64,000 nt of DNA, taken from Shewanella colwelliana ATCC 39565 (lineage in GTDB: Bacteria > Pseudomonadota > Gammaproteobacteria > Enterobacterales > Shewanellaceae). The notes beneath the pieces were generated by a model. It had not been told where the DNA came from. It worked only from the letters and a program-made list of their open reading frames with translations, and did no database searches. A program made the translations under genes and the position numbers. Positions 8,749 through 17,661 of this stretch are shown one piece after another. The stretch lies in NCBI RefSeq assembly GCF_000518705.1, contig NZ_KI912479.1, positions 124,001 through 188,000 on the forward strand, given 5' to 3'. Position 1 is the first letter of the stretch; the number at the start of each line of letters is the position of its first letter.

Positions 8749-11700
8749 AGCGCGTCCCCTGTTGCAGCATTGGTCGTTGTTGAGCCCGTCTTCGCTTGAA
8801 AATCTTTACGATCAAATAGCGAATAAAGCGCTGGAATAACCACCAGTGTTAGTAGTGTCGCCAGGGATAAACCAAATATCACTGTGATGGCCATTGGTGC
8901 CCTGACTTCGCTGCCATCGCCCAGTCCAAGTGCCATCGGCGCAAGACCGAGTGCCGTTGTCATGGTCGTCATAATTATGGGGCGTAGTCGTGATTTGGCA
9001 GCATCTTCAATCGCTTGTGCTTTCTCAATGCCTTGCTGGCGTAGCTGGTTAATACGATCGACCAAGACAATTGCGTTATTGACCACAATACCCGCCAGCA
9101 TAATGAGTCCGATAAACACCACCACACTTAAATGAGTTTGGGTAACGTAGAGACCTAAAATACTGCCACCGACCGCCATCGGAACGGCAATCAAAATCAG
9201 CAACGGGTGGATAAGCGATTCAAATTGACTCGCCATGACCAAGTACACTAAGAAAACGGCTAAGACCAACGCAATTTTCAGTGATTGGAATGAATGTTCC
9301 ATCTCCTCATTTTGACCACCGAAACGCACTTGAATCGCGCTAGGTAATGTCTGCTGATCAATAATGGCTCGTGCTGCCAATACCGCTTCATTAAGGTCAC
9401 CGTGGGCAAGGTTTGCTGACACAATCGCTACACGTTGCTGACTAATTCGGTTAATGGCAGACGGCCCTAAGTTAAGAGAAACTTCAGCCACTGCACTCAA
9501 TGGAATTGGCTGATTACTATTGGGGTTAATAATCATTGAATCGATATCGCTGATCTGATCGCGCTCTTCGATTTCACTACGAACCAAGATATCAATCTTT
9601 CTGTCTCTAACCGTATATTGGCTAGCGACTGTGCCACCGATACGCTGTGCGATACGGTTAGCAACAGTCGGTGCATCCATACCCAACGCGGCTAAACGTG
9701 CGTGGTCAAAACGAATACTCAGCTCTGGTTGTCCGTCTCTGAGACTTGTGTTTAGGTCAGCGAAACGATCTGAATCTGATAGTGCATCGACTAAACCGTC
9801 AGCCGTTTGCTTTAACTGGGCCAAATCATAACCAATCACTTCGATTTCAAGTGGGGTTTTGAAGCTAAATAGTTCAGGGTGCTGAATTTTAGCTTCTAAC
9901 TCGGGTATACGCATCGCTGTGGTTCGCAGCACTTGGGTCACCGCATCAAATGCTTGATGATCGGCTAATACCACTTGTAGTCGGCCCCAGTTTTCGCCGC
10001 CGCGAGATGTATCTGAAGTCATTAGCCCGCCACTACCCGCTTGGCTATAGGCATGTTTAACATCGCTACGATCTTTAATAGATAGCGCAAGCTTCTGTAA
10101 CACCCTGTCGGTTTCGCTGACTTCGGTCCCTGGTGGCAATAATACTTCAACGTAAAATTCACCTTGATTCATGGGAGGGATCAGCTCCATACCAAGACGT
10201 GGGATCAGGCTCATGGTGCCTGCGGTCACTATGAGTGCAATACTGAGCGTGACCCAAGTGAATCGAAGCGCTTGCTTAAGTAACTTATGGTAGATTTTTT
10301 CTAGTTGATTATAAAACCAGTTAAATATACGACTGATCGGGCGCATAACCACACCACCAAGCCAAGATAGTGCACGGCCAAGCATTAAACCTATTGTCAT
10401 GAGAAATGACGGAAGGTAACTAAACAAGAGTACGAACGGGAAAGAGAAAACCGTTGCACTATAGTGCTTTAACTTGGCCATTTTAGTGTCCAGTACTGGC
10501 TTTTCACTTTTTCCCACAATGTGAGGTAGGGCTTTAAAGCCTTCGCGAGAGGCAAGCATCGGGATAGTTGTCAGCGCGACAAGCAGTGAAGCCAGTAGGG
10601 CAAAGGTCACCGTTAATGCTTGGTCAGAGAACAGTGCACCAGCAACGCCGTCGACAAAAACTAGCGGCACAAACACGGCTAGCGTCGTTAAAGTCGATGC
10701 AAAAATAGCGCCCGCAACCTCTTTGGTACCAGTCACCGCCGCATCGAGTTTATTCATGCCAAGCTTTTTACAGCGATCGATGTTTTCAAGCACCACAATG
10801 GCATTATCGACCAATAGGCCCACCGCCAGTGCTATTCCGCCTAGTGACATGATATTTAAGCTGATATTGGCAAAATACATCATGTTAAAGGTGGCGATGA
10901 CCGAAAATGGGATAGAGATAGAGATGATCAGCGTCGGTACGATGTCACGTAAGAAAAGGTAGATCACTAACATAGAGAGTAAACTACCGAGCAAGGCGGC
11001 AGAGGTGACCTCACTGACGGCGCTCTCAATAAACTCAGATTGATCGTAAATGACTTGCAGTTCCGCTTTTTCATTGAGTTTGTTTAGCTTTTCAAGCTCG
11101 GCGGCCACTTTTCTGGCTACGGCCACGGTATTGGCGTCGCCCTCTTTATAAATGGCTAATTCAATCGATTCTGCCGACCCGATGCGGGTGACATCGTTAC
11201 GTTCTTTATGACTATCGACAATCTCAGCCACTTCAAATAGACGCACCAACGTTTGATTATCGCGGTAGACGATGATCTGGCCTAGCTCTTCTAACGAGTT
11301 GAATTGGTTGAGTGTTCTAACTAAATACTCTTTCTCACCTTGAACCACTTTACCCGCTGATAAGTTGATGTTTTCAGCTGCAATACGTGCTCTGATCTTG
11401 TCGGCATTAAGGTTAAGTTGAGTCAGTTTTTGTTGATTCAGTTGAATATGGACTTCTTGTTCCAGACCACCGGAAAGACGCACGGCAGCCACACCTGTTA
11501 GGGATTCTAGCTGGCGCTTGAGATCTTCTTCTGCAAACGTTCGCATCTGTTTGAGTTGTGCAGGTGTCGCATCGGGCACAGACAGCGCCATGCGAATGAT
11601 TGGATCCAAGTTAGGGTTAAAGCGCAGCAATAATGGCTTTTTTACGTCGAGGGGGAGCTCAATGGTGTCGAGTTTTTCTCGCACATCTAAGCTCGCCATA

Positions 11701-12005
11701 TCCATATCTGTGCCCCATTCGAACTCTAGGACAACATCGGACATACCCGAACGAGAGATTGAACTGATTTTCCTTAGGCCTTTTACGATACCGGCCGCTT
11801 CTTCGATAGGCTTTGATACTAACTGTTCTACTTCAACAGGGGCTGCGCCCTCATATTGTGTACGAATAGTAATGGTTGGATAACTAAGATCTGGCAAAAG
11901 CTTTACGGCAAGGCGGGAGAATCCCACCATACCAAATAGCATGACAGCCAGCATAAACATCCATACTGTTACGGGACGTTTGACTGAGGTGTTAATTATA
12001 GACAT
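8745..12005 (-). CDS. RND efflux permease with enlarged central region, first of pair
   Basis: A 1086-residue RND transporter beginning MSIINTSVKRPVTVWMF, with the TM4 motif VGLLVDNAIVVLEN (Asp near 400). The family is usually about 1020-1050 residues. The extra length falls between TM6 and TM7, where about residues 515-550 form an additional strongly hydrophobic stretch before the FNWFYNQLEKIYHKLL helix. It sits 14 bases after the adaptor gene and overlaps the second permease by 4 bases, so all three are one operon. Substrate unknown. Confidence 0.92.
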   Translation of the reverse strand: MSIINTSVKRPVTVWMFMLAVMLFGMVGFSRLAVKLLPDLSYPTITIRTQYEGAAPVEVEQLVSKPIEEAAGIVKGLRKISSISRSGMSDVVLEFEWGTDMDMASLDVREKLDTIELPLDVKKPLLLRFNPNLDPIIRMALSVPDATPAQLKQMRTFAEEDLKRQLESLTGVAAVRLSGGLEQEVHIQLNQQKLTQLNLNADKIRARIAAENINLSAGKVVQGEKEYLVRTLNQFNSLEELGQIIVYRDNQTLVRLFEVAEIVDSHKERNDVTRIGSAESIELAIYKEGDANTVAVARKVAAELEKLNKLNEKAELQVIYDQSEFIESAVSEVTSAALLGSLLSMLVIYLFLRDIVPTLIISISIPFSVIATFNMMYFANISLNIMSLGGIALAVGLLVDNAIVVLENIDRCKKLGMNKLDAAVTGTKEVAGAIFASTLTTLAVFVPLVFVDGVAGALFSDQALTVTFALLASLLVALTTIPMLASREGFKALPHIVGKSEKPVLDTKMAKLKHYSATVFSFPFVLLFSYLPSFLMTIGLMLGRALSWLGGVVMRPISRIFNWFYNQLEKIYHKLLKQALRFTWVTLSIALIVTAGTMSLIPRLGMELIPPMNQGEFYVEVLLPPGTEVSETDRVLQKLALSIKDRSDVKHAYSQAGSGGLMTSDTSRGGENWGRLQVVLADHQAFDAVTQVLRTTAMRIPELEAKIQHPELFSFKTPLEIEVIGYDLAQLKQTADGLVDALSDSDRFADLNTSLRDGQPELSIRFDHARLAALGMDAPTVANRIAQRIGGTVASQYTVRDRKIDILVRSEIEERDQISDIDSMIINPNSNQPIPLSAVAEVSLNLGPSAINRISQQRVAIVSANLAHGDLNEAVLAARAIIDQQTLPSAIQVRFGGQNEEMEHSFQSLKIALVLAVFLVYLVMASQFESLIHPLLILIAVPMAVGGSILGLYVTQTHLSVVVFIGLIMLAGIVVNNAIVLVDRINQLRQQGIEKAQAIEDAAKSRLRPIIMTTMTTALGLAPMALGLGDGSEVRAPMAITVIFGLSLATLLTLVVIPALYSLFDRKDFQAKTGSTTTNAATGDAL

Positions 12006-12019
12006 ATGAAAATTCCCGT

Positions 12020-13084
12020 TTACTGTTGTGCGCTAGCAACATCAAGTTCACTGATCACTTCTACTAACGATTGATCTTTTAGGTTTTGATGACCGCGGAT
12101 AACTATCTGCTCACCAGGTGTGATACCTGATACAACCTCTACAGTGTCAGCTTCGCGATAACCTAAGGTCACAGCTCGACGGGATGCATTTTCGCCATCA
12201 ATCACATATAGCGCGTACTCATTGTCTTGATTGATAACAGCGTTGTACGGCACAGTGATGACATCGCTGTGAGTGTCATATCTAAGCTCAACTCGAGTAA
12301 ACATGCCGGCTTTTAATGTCGCATTCTTGTTAGGAACTGATAGAGTGACTTTGAATGTACCACTTTGAGCATCAACGATTGGACTGATGCGCAGCACCTT
12401 TGCATGCACCGTATCTTGGGTATGTTTATTGGCAAAAAGTTGGGCTTCTTGACCTAGACGTAGGCTGTGTAGCTGTGCTTCAGGAAGGTGAACGATGCCA
12501 TATAACTCGTCTTGATTAACAATATAGAAAAGTTCATCAAACTCTTTGGCCATATTACCCGCTTTAACGAAGCGCTTAGCGACGATTCCATCAATAGGTG
12601 AGCGAACCATGCTCTCCTCTACTTGCAGGGCGGCAAGATCGCGTTTCGCCATTGCTGCTTGGAGGTTGTATTCGAGTTTGGCCATGGAATCGGCGCTGAT
12701 GAACTCTTTATTACCCATTTTCTTTAAACGGTTGAGTTCTTGTTCAATGATCTCTACCTCTGCCTGCGAGCGTGCTAAATCATAGCGTTGGCGTTTAGCA
12801 TCTAAAACGGCGAGTAGTTGGCCCTTGGTCACACGATCCCCTTCTTCCACACTCAAAGATTCGATAAGCCCCGAAATACGGGTGACGACATTGGCTTCTA
12901 ATGGAGCTTCAAGTGTGGCGGTTGTACTATAAAAAGAGGAGACATCGCCTTGAATGACGGTTGTGGTTTCAACTGGGATGGCGTACTTCTCTTCCTCTTT
13001 CGCTTGTTCTTCATTTCCACAGGCACTGAGGACGGCAACAAAAAGTAACGGAAGGGCGATTTTAAATTTTGATAGAGATTCCAT
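12020..13084 (-). CDS. RND periplasmic adaptor (membrane fusion) lipoprotein
   Basis: A 354-residue adaptor with a lipoprotein signal (lipobox LSAC, Cys22) followed by an acidic linker. It shows the HlyD/AcrA order: a split lipoyl domain (GDRVTKGQLLAVLD, then VRSPIDGIVAKRFVKAG), a short alpha-hairpin (about 95-140), a beta-barrel, and a membrane-proximal domain with the family motif GLIPGE-like GITPGEQIVIRG. It is the first gene of the efflux operon and would link the permeases to a TolC-type channel encoded elsewhere. Confidence 0.92.
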   Translation of the reverse strand: MESLSKFKIALPLLFVAVLSACGNEEQAKEEEKYAIPVETTTVIQGDVSSFYSTTATLEAPLEANVVTRISGLIESLSVEEGDRVTKGQLLAVLDAKRQRYDLARSQAEVEIIEQELNRLKKMGNKEFISADSMAKLEYNLQAAMAKRDLAALQVEESMVRSPIDGIVAKRFVKAGNMAKEFDELFYIVNQDELYGIVHLPEAQLHSLRLGQEAQLFANKHTQDTVHAKVLRISPIVDAQSGTFKVTLSVPNKNATLKAGMFTRVELRYDTHSDVITVPYNAVINQDNEYALYVIDGENASRRAVTLGYREADTVEVVSGITPGEQIVIRGHQNLKDQSLVEVISELDVASAQQ

Positions 13085-13447
13085 GTGAGCATACCTATTT
13101 TATTTATCCAATTGAAACATAGTAAGCATTTACCATGCCAATATGCTATTTCCTTTAATTACAGTTGCTTATGTTTTTTGTTCGTTGAGTGAGAAACAAA
13201 AGCCGCAGTTTTGTAGTGATTTTATTTAACACTTGGTTAAATTTGCTAACACTAGTAATAGGGATAATGCAGCAGGGTGCAAATTGGATTTGCTACAAAA
13301 TGTGACTCAGTAGGATGGTGAGCAGGTTTTGCTCAATTGAGGAGGGTGAAATCCTGATTGGTATTACTGGATGGCTTCGTTAATGCCTCGTTCTACAGAC
13401 AATAAAAAAGGCACTTAAAAAGTGCCTTTTTTTAGCCAACTGTGATT
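13085..13447. other. Intergenic region between the adaptor gene and gltA
   Basis: This 363-base gap holds the upstream region of the RND operon (right to left) and the gltA terminator at its right end. I see no open frame with a ribosome site and no operator that I can name. Confidence 0.6.
13404..13433 (-). terminator. Terminator of gltA
   Basis: A perfect stem AAAAAAGGCACTT / AAGTGCCTTTTTT with a 3-base loop. It has A and T tracts on both sides, so it can work in either direction, and lies 14 bases past the gltA stop. Confidence 0.85.
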
Positions 13448-14734
13448 TTAGCGTTTGTCTATTTCGACAAAGCTACGCTCTTCAGCACCAGTATATAACT
13501 GGCGAGGGCGGCTAATCTTATGACCAGGTTGGTCTAACATCTCTTTCCAATGAGCAATCCAACCGACTGTGCGTGCCAGTGCAAATAGCACGGTAAACAT
13601 ACTCGTTGGAATACCGATGGCCTTCATGATGATACCTGAGTAGAAATCTACATTTGGATAGAGTTTCTTAGATACAAAATATTCATCTTCAAGGGCGATG
13701 CGCTCAAGTTCCATTGCAACATCCAGTAACGGATCGTTGACCTTAAGCTCTGCTAAAACTTCATGACACGTTTCACGCATGACTTTAGCGCGAGGGTCGA
13801 AGTTTTTGTAAACGCGATGACCAAAGCCCATTAGACGGAAAGGATCATCTTTATCCTTAGCGCGTGCAATAAATTCTGGGATGCGGTCTACAGTACCAAT
13901 CTCTTCTAGCATGTTTAGACACGCTTCATTTGCTCCACCATGTGCAGGGCCCCAAAGAGAGGCGATACCTGCAGCGATACAAGCAAATGGGTTAGCCCCT
14001 GATGAACCTGCAAGACGCACGGTAGAGGTTGAAGCGTTCTGCTCGTGATCCGCATGAAGGATAAAGATACGATCCATCGCACGTTCGACGATTGGATTCA
14101 CTTTATACTCTTCACAAGGCACGGCAAACATCATGCTTAAGAAGTTACCGGCATAGCTTAAATCGTTACGTGGGTAAACAAATGGCTGTCCAATTGAATA
14201 CTTGTAACACATCGCTGCAATGGTTGGCATTTTAGACACTAAACGGAACGCTGCTATTTCGCGGTGGCGCTCGTCATTGACGTCTAAAGAGTCTTGATAG
14301 AATGCAGATAGAGCACCTGTCACACCACATAGCATTGCCATTGGGTGTGCATCACGGCGGAAACCACGGAAAAACGATGCGAGTTGCTCGTTAACCATAG
14401 TGTGTGTTTTAACCGTGTGAACAAACTTTTCATACTGGGCCTTGTTAGGTAACTCACCGTAAAGGAGCAAATAACAAAGATCTAAATAATCAGAATCGAC
14501 GGCAAGTTCGTCGATCGCGTAACCACGGTGTAAAAGTATACCTTGGGCGCCATCAATATAGGTGATAGCTGATTCGCAGGATGCTGTTGCTAAAAATCCT
14601 GGGTCAAATGTGAAATGACCTTTGCTACCTAGTTTGCTGATGTCGATAACATCAAATCCTGCCGTTCCTTTTTTGATAGGCAGATCAATCGAATCGTTCC
14701 CTGGTAGTTCCAATTTGGCTATATTATCAGCCAT
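13448..14734 (-). CDS. gltA: Type II citrate synthase GltA
   Basis: A 428-residue hexameric-type citrate synthase, almost the same length as E. coli GltA (427). It condenses acetyl-CoA and oxaloacetate, the entry step of the TCA cycle. The active-site residues are visible: His in WGPAHGGANE, His in GFGHRVYK and Asp in NVDFYSG. The start is supported by AGGAG about 8 bases upstream (read on the minus strand). It is divergent from sdhCDAB, with which it shares a 413-base control region, as in enteric bacteria. Confidence 0.97.
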   Translation of the reverse strand: MADNIAKLELPGNDSIDLPIKKGTAGFDVIDISKLGSKGHFTFDPGFLATASCESAITYIDGAQGILLHRGYAIDELAVDSDYLDLCYLLLYGELPNKAQYEKFVHTVKTHTMVNEQLASFFRGFRRDAHPMAMLCGVTGALSAFYQDSLDVNDERHREIAAFRLVSKMPTIAAMCYKYSIGQPFVYPRNDLSYAGNFLSMMFAVPCEEYKVNPIVERAMDRIFILHADHEQNASTSTVRLAGSSGANPFACIAAGIASLWGPAHGGANEACLNMLEEIGTVDRIPEFIARAKDKDDPFRLMGFGHRVYKNFDPRAKVMRETCHEVLAELKVNDPLLDVAMELERIALEDEYFVSKKLYPNVDFYSGIIMKAIGIPTSMFTVLFALARTVGWIAHWKEMLDQPGHKISRPRQLYTGAEERSFVEIDKR

Positions 14735-14933
14735 ACCCCGTTCTCCTTACTTCATTCTTATGTGAGTGCGGCTTGTCAAACGCCAATACTTTACAGTGAA
14801 TGTAGATCACATTTCAATTTAAATAACCGTTTAAATTCGTTAGACCATGGTCTTAATAGCGGTTAAGTGCCCGTCAATACAGCAACTTGGCAGATTTTTT
14901 TACCAAAAAAACAAAATTTGCATAATGTGATGT

Positions 14934-14962
14934 TTGTATTTGACATTTGCGCAGCGTATACT
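14934..14962 (+). promoter_or_regulatory. Putative sigma70 promoter of sdhCDAB
   Basis: TTGTAT and TATACT are separated by 17 bases. A transcript from here would have a leader of about 180 nt before sdhC. A closer consensus TTGACA at 14940 is only 11 bases from the same -10 box, so it is not used with it. Confidence 0.4.
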
Positions 14963-15041
14963 TGCTTCGGCTCGAAAGAGCTACAAACAAACCAACTCAT
15001 AAACCATTTATTTACATGCTTAATTAGTGATTTTTGAATTA

Positions 15042-15058
15042 GTTAACTGTTTGTTTAA
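15042..15058 (+). promoter_or_regulatory. ArcA-box-like direct repeat in the sdhC leader
   Basis: GTTAA and GTTTAA start 11 bases apart, the spacing of ArcA direct repeats (consensus GTTAATTAAATGTTA). The location downstream of the putative promoter would fit repression under anoxia. The match is short and AT-rich, so chance is possible. Confidence 0.33.
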
Positions 15059-15091
15059 ACTTTTCTTTTGTAACGAGATTAGGAGGTAAGT

Positions 15092-15172
15092 TTGCTTGCT
15101 GTACAAATTTCGTTCGAAAGAGGTTCAAATAACAAAAATAATGCTCAATGGAGCAGAGTGAGCAGAACGTGA
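15092..15172 (+). CDS. Possible 26-codon leader ORF coupled to sdhC
   Basis: The best Shine-Dalgarno in the sdh leader, AGGAGGT at 15081-15087, is 5 bases before a TTG that opens a 26-codon frame. This frame ends in TGA at 15170-15172, which overlaps a GTG codon inside the annotated sdhC start region (GTGA overlap). The ATG normally chosen for sdhC at 15148 has no clear ribosome site of its own. Whether the peptide is made is unknown. Confidence 0.3.
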   Translation: MLAVQISFERGSNNKNNAQWSRVSRT

Positions 15173-15543
15173 AAAAGCAAAGACCTGTCCATCTAGATCT
15201 GCAGACCATTCGCTTTCCTGCAACAGCGATTGCGTCAATCCTTCACCGTGTATCCGGTGTCATCATGCTGTTTGCCGTCGGCATTCTTATCTGGTTGTTG
15301 AGTGAATCACTCGCATCTGCTGAGAGTTTCGCGGGCATCCAATCTCTTTTTGATAACTTTATCGTTAAGTTTGTCGTCTGGGGAATTCTTACCGCGCTTG
15401 GTTACCATTTAGTAGTTGGCTTACGTCATCTCGTTATGGATACAGGCCGCTGGGAAGAGTTAGACTCAGGTAACGCTTCAGCGAAAGTCGCTTTTGTAAT
15501 TGCAGCGGCATTATCAATCATTGCGGGGATTTGGGTATGGTAA
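15148..15543 (+). CDS. sdhC: Succinate dehydrogenase cytochrome b556 subunit SdhC
   Basis: A 131-residue membrane anchor of complex II with three membrane helices. NVKKQRPVHLDL and SILHRVSG (quinone-site Ser and Arg) match E. coli SdhC, and His in GYHLVVGLRH is the expected haem b ligand. The start is uncertain: the ATG at 15148 aligns with E. coli but lacks a good ribosome site, while a GTG at 15169 overlaps the stop of a short upstream ORF. An in-frame stop at 15139 rules out starts further left. It overlaps sdhD by 7 bases. Confidence 0.93.
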   Translation: MEQSEQNVKKQRPVHLDLQTIRFPATAIASILHRVSGVIMLFAVGILIWLLSESLASAESFAGIQSLFDNFIVKFVVWGILTALGYHLVVGLRHLVMDTGRWEELDSGNASAKVAFVIAAALSIIAGIWVW

Positions 15544-15884
15544 CAAATGCAGCAAGTCTTGGACGCAGTGGCGTTCATGATTTTATTCTTATTCGTGCTA
15601 GTGCCGTAATTCTTACTTGTTACACCATTTTCTTAGTAGGATTCATTGCCGCTAGTTCTCCTCTCACTTATGACGTTTGGCATGGCTTATTTAGCACCTT
15701 GCCAATGAAAGTGTTTACGTTGCTAGCCCTAGTGGCAATATTGGTCCACGCATGGATCGGTATCTGGCAAGTGCTTACTGATTACGTGAAATGCGTCAGT
15801 TTGCGCGGCGTACTCCAATTCGTCTTCGTCGTGGCTGCCTTCAGTTATATGGCCGCTGGCATTGTTATTGTGTGGGGTGTTTAA
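15537..15884 (+). CDS. sdhD: Succinate dehydrogenase membrane anchor SdhD
   Basis: A 115-residue anchor with three membrane helices. MVTNAASLGRSGVHDFILIRA aligns with the E. coli start, so I use the ATG at 15537 rather than the TTG two codons earlier. HAWIGIWQVLTDYVK contains the haem-side His and the quinone-site Tyr. sdhA starts directly after its stop codon. Confidence 0.95.
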   Translation: MVTNAASLGRSGVHDFILIRASAVILTCYTIFLVGFIAASSPLTYDVWHGLFSTLPMKVFTLLALVAILVHAWIGIWQVLTDYVKCVSLRGVLQFVFVVAAFSYMAAGIVIVWGV

Positions 15885-17651
15885 GTGAGTATTCCAGTAC
15901 GTGAGTTTGATGCGGTCGTTATTGGCGCCGGTGGCGCAGGTATGCGAGCTGCACTACAGATTTCTAAAGAAGGTAAGAGCTGCGCGCTCTTATCTAAAGT
16001 ATTTCCTACTCGTTCTCATACCGTATCGGCACAGGGTGGTATTACCGTTGCACTAGGTAACGCCCATGAAGATCATTGGGAACAGCACATGTACGATACC
16101 GTTAAAGGTTCTGATTTCATCGGTGACCAAGACGCTATCGAATTTATGTGCCAAACCGGTCCAGAAGCGATTATTGAACTTGAGCATATGGGTCTCCCAT
16201 TCTCTCGCTTTGAAAACGGTAAGATTTACCAACGTCCTTTTGGTGGCCAGTCAAAGAATTTTGGTGGCGAACAAGCGGCGCGTACAGCTGCTGCGGCTGA
16301 CCGTACCGGTCATGCGCTACTGCATTGTCTTTATCAGCAAAACGTTAAGCACAAGACGGAAGTCTTTTCTGAATGGTATGCACTTGATTTAGTTAAGAAC
16401 GAAGACGGCGCAATTGTCGGTTGTACTGCAATCGAAATTGAAACTGGCGAAATCGTTTACTTTAAAGCCAAGGCAACGATTCTGGCGACCGGTGGTGCAG
16501 GGCGTATTTATGCTTCGACCACTAACGCTCATATCAATACTGGTGACGGTGTCGGTATGGCAATGCGTGCTGGCGTGCAGATGCAAGACATGGAAATGTG
16601 GCAGTTCCACCCAACAGGTATTGCTGGCGCCGGTGTTTTGGTGACTGAAGGCTGTCGTGGTGAAGGTGGATACCTACTCAATAAAGATGGCGAGCGCTTC
16701 ATGGAGCGTTATGCGCCAAACGCGAAAGATTTAGCATCACGTGACGTGGTTGCACGTTCAATGATGACTGAAATTCGTGAAGGTCGCGGTTTAGATGGTC
16801 CATTAGGTCCACACTGTCTGCTAAAACTTGACCACTTAGGTAAAGAAACCTTAGAAGCGCGTCTTCCTGGCGTTTGTGAATTGTCTCGTACCTTCGCTCA
16901 TATCGATCCGGCAGATGGTCCAATTCCAGTGCTGCCTACGTGTCACTACATGATGGGCGGTTTGCCAGCAAAAGTGAGCGGTCAGGTTATTCGTAAGAAT
17001 GAAGATGGCAGCGAGCAAGATGTTGTTGGTCTGTTTGCGGTCGGTGAGATTGCTTGTGTATCTGTTCACGGTGCTAACCGCCTCGGTGGTAACTCTCTAC
17101 TTGATTTGGTGGTATTTGGTCGTGCAGCGGGTCAACACTTAGGTAAAGCGCTTGACGCAACAGCCGATCCTAAAGATGCCTCTGACGCGGATATCGCTAA
17201 GTCACTTGAACGCCTTAACCGTTGGGAAAGCAATAAAGACGGTGAAGACCCAGCTAAAATCCGTAAAGATCTGCAGCTATGTATGCAGCTTAACTTCTCG
17301 GTATTCCGTAGCGGCGACGCGATGGCTGAAGGCCTGGCTGAACTTAAGTCAATTCGTGAGCGTCTAGCGAATGCTAAGTTGTCTGACAACTCAAGTGAAT
17401 TCAATACCCAGCGTATCGAATGTCTTGAATTGGATAACTTAATGGCGACCGCGATTGCGACGGCTTATGCGGCAAATTTCCGTACTGAGAGTCGTGGTGC
17501 ACATTCACGTGAAGATTTCCTCGACCGTGATGACGAGAACTGGTTATGTCACAGTGTTTTTGACCCAGTCACTGAACAGATGACTAAGCGTGATGTCAAC
17601 ATGGAGCCTAAGCTTCGTGCCGCCTTCCCGCCGATTAAGCGTACCTACTAA
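15885..17651 (+). CDS. sdhA: Succinate dehydrogenase flavoprotein subunit SdhA
   Basis: A 588-residue FAD subunit that oxidises succinate to fumarate. It starts at GTG immediately after sdhD. Visible are the dinucleotide-binding GAGGAGMRAA, the RSHTVSAQGG segment with the His that carries covalent FAD, HPTGIAGAG and the C-terminal HSREDF. Length equals E. coli SdhA. Confidence 0.97.
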   Translation: MSIPVREFDAVVIGAGGAGMRAALQISKEGKSCALLSKVFPTRSHTVSAQGGITVALGNAHEDHWEQHMYDTVKGSDFIGDQDAIEFMCQTGPEAIIELEHMGLPFSRFENGKIYQRPFGGQSKNFGGEQAARTAAAADRTGHALLHCLYQQNVKHKTEVFSEWYALDLVKNEDGAIVGCTAIEIETGEIVYFKAKATILATGGAGRIYASTTNAHINTGDGVGMAMRAGVQMQDMEMWQFHPTGIAGAGVLVTEGCRGEGGYLLNKDGERFMERYAPNAKDLASRDVVARSMMTEIREGRGLDGPLGPHCLLKLDHLGKETLEARLPGVCELSRTFAHIDPADGPIPVLPTCHYMMGGLPAKVSGQVIRKNEDGSEQDVVGLFAVGEIACVSVHGANRLGGNSLLDLVVFGRAAGQHLGKALDATADPKDASDADIAKSLERLNRWESNKDGEDPAKIRKDLQLCMQLNFSVFRSGDAMAEGLAELKSIRERLANAKLSDNSSEFNTQRIECLELDNLMATAIATAYAANFRTESRGAHSREDFLDRDDENWLCHSVFDPVTEQMTKRDVNMEPKLRAAFPPIKRTY

Positions 17652-17661
17652 GGAATTTGAG

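Larger units (their letters stand above)
14735..15147. promoter_or_regulatory. Shared gltA/sdhC control region
   Basis: This divergent gap of 413 bases carries the promoters of gltA (minus) and sdhCDAB (plus). It is AT-rich and includes a sigma70-like promoter, an ArcA-box-like repeat and a strong orphan Shine-Dalgarno with a short ORF, listed separately. A CRP right-half-site sequence (ATCACATTT, near 14806-14814) has no properly spaced left half. Control by ArcA and CRP is known for these genes in E. coli and is only inferred here. Confidence 0.6.

Noticed and set aside
14796..14815. CRP-like sequence AGTGA...TCACA between gltA and sdhC
   Set aside because: The halves are 7 bases apart, not 6, so only the right half fits; not enough for a site call.
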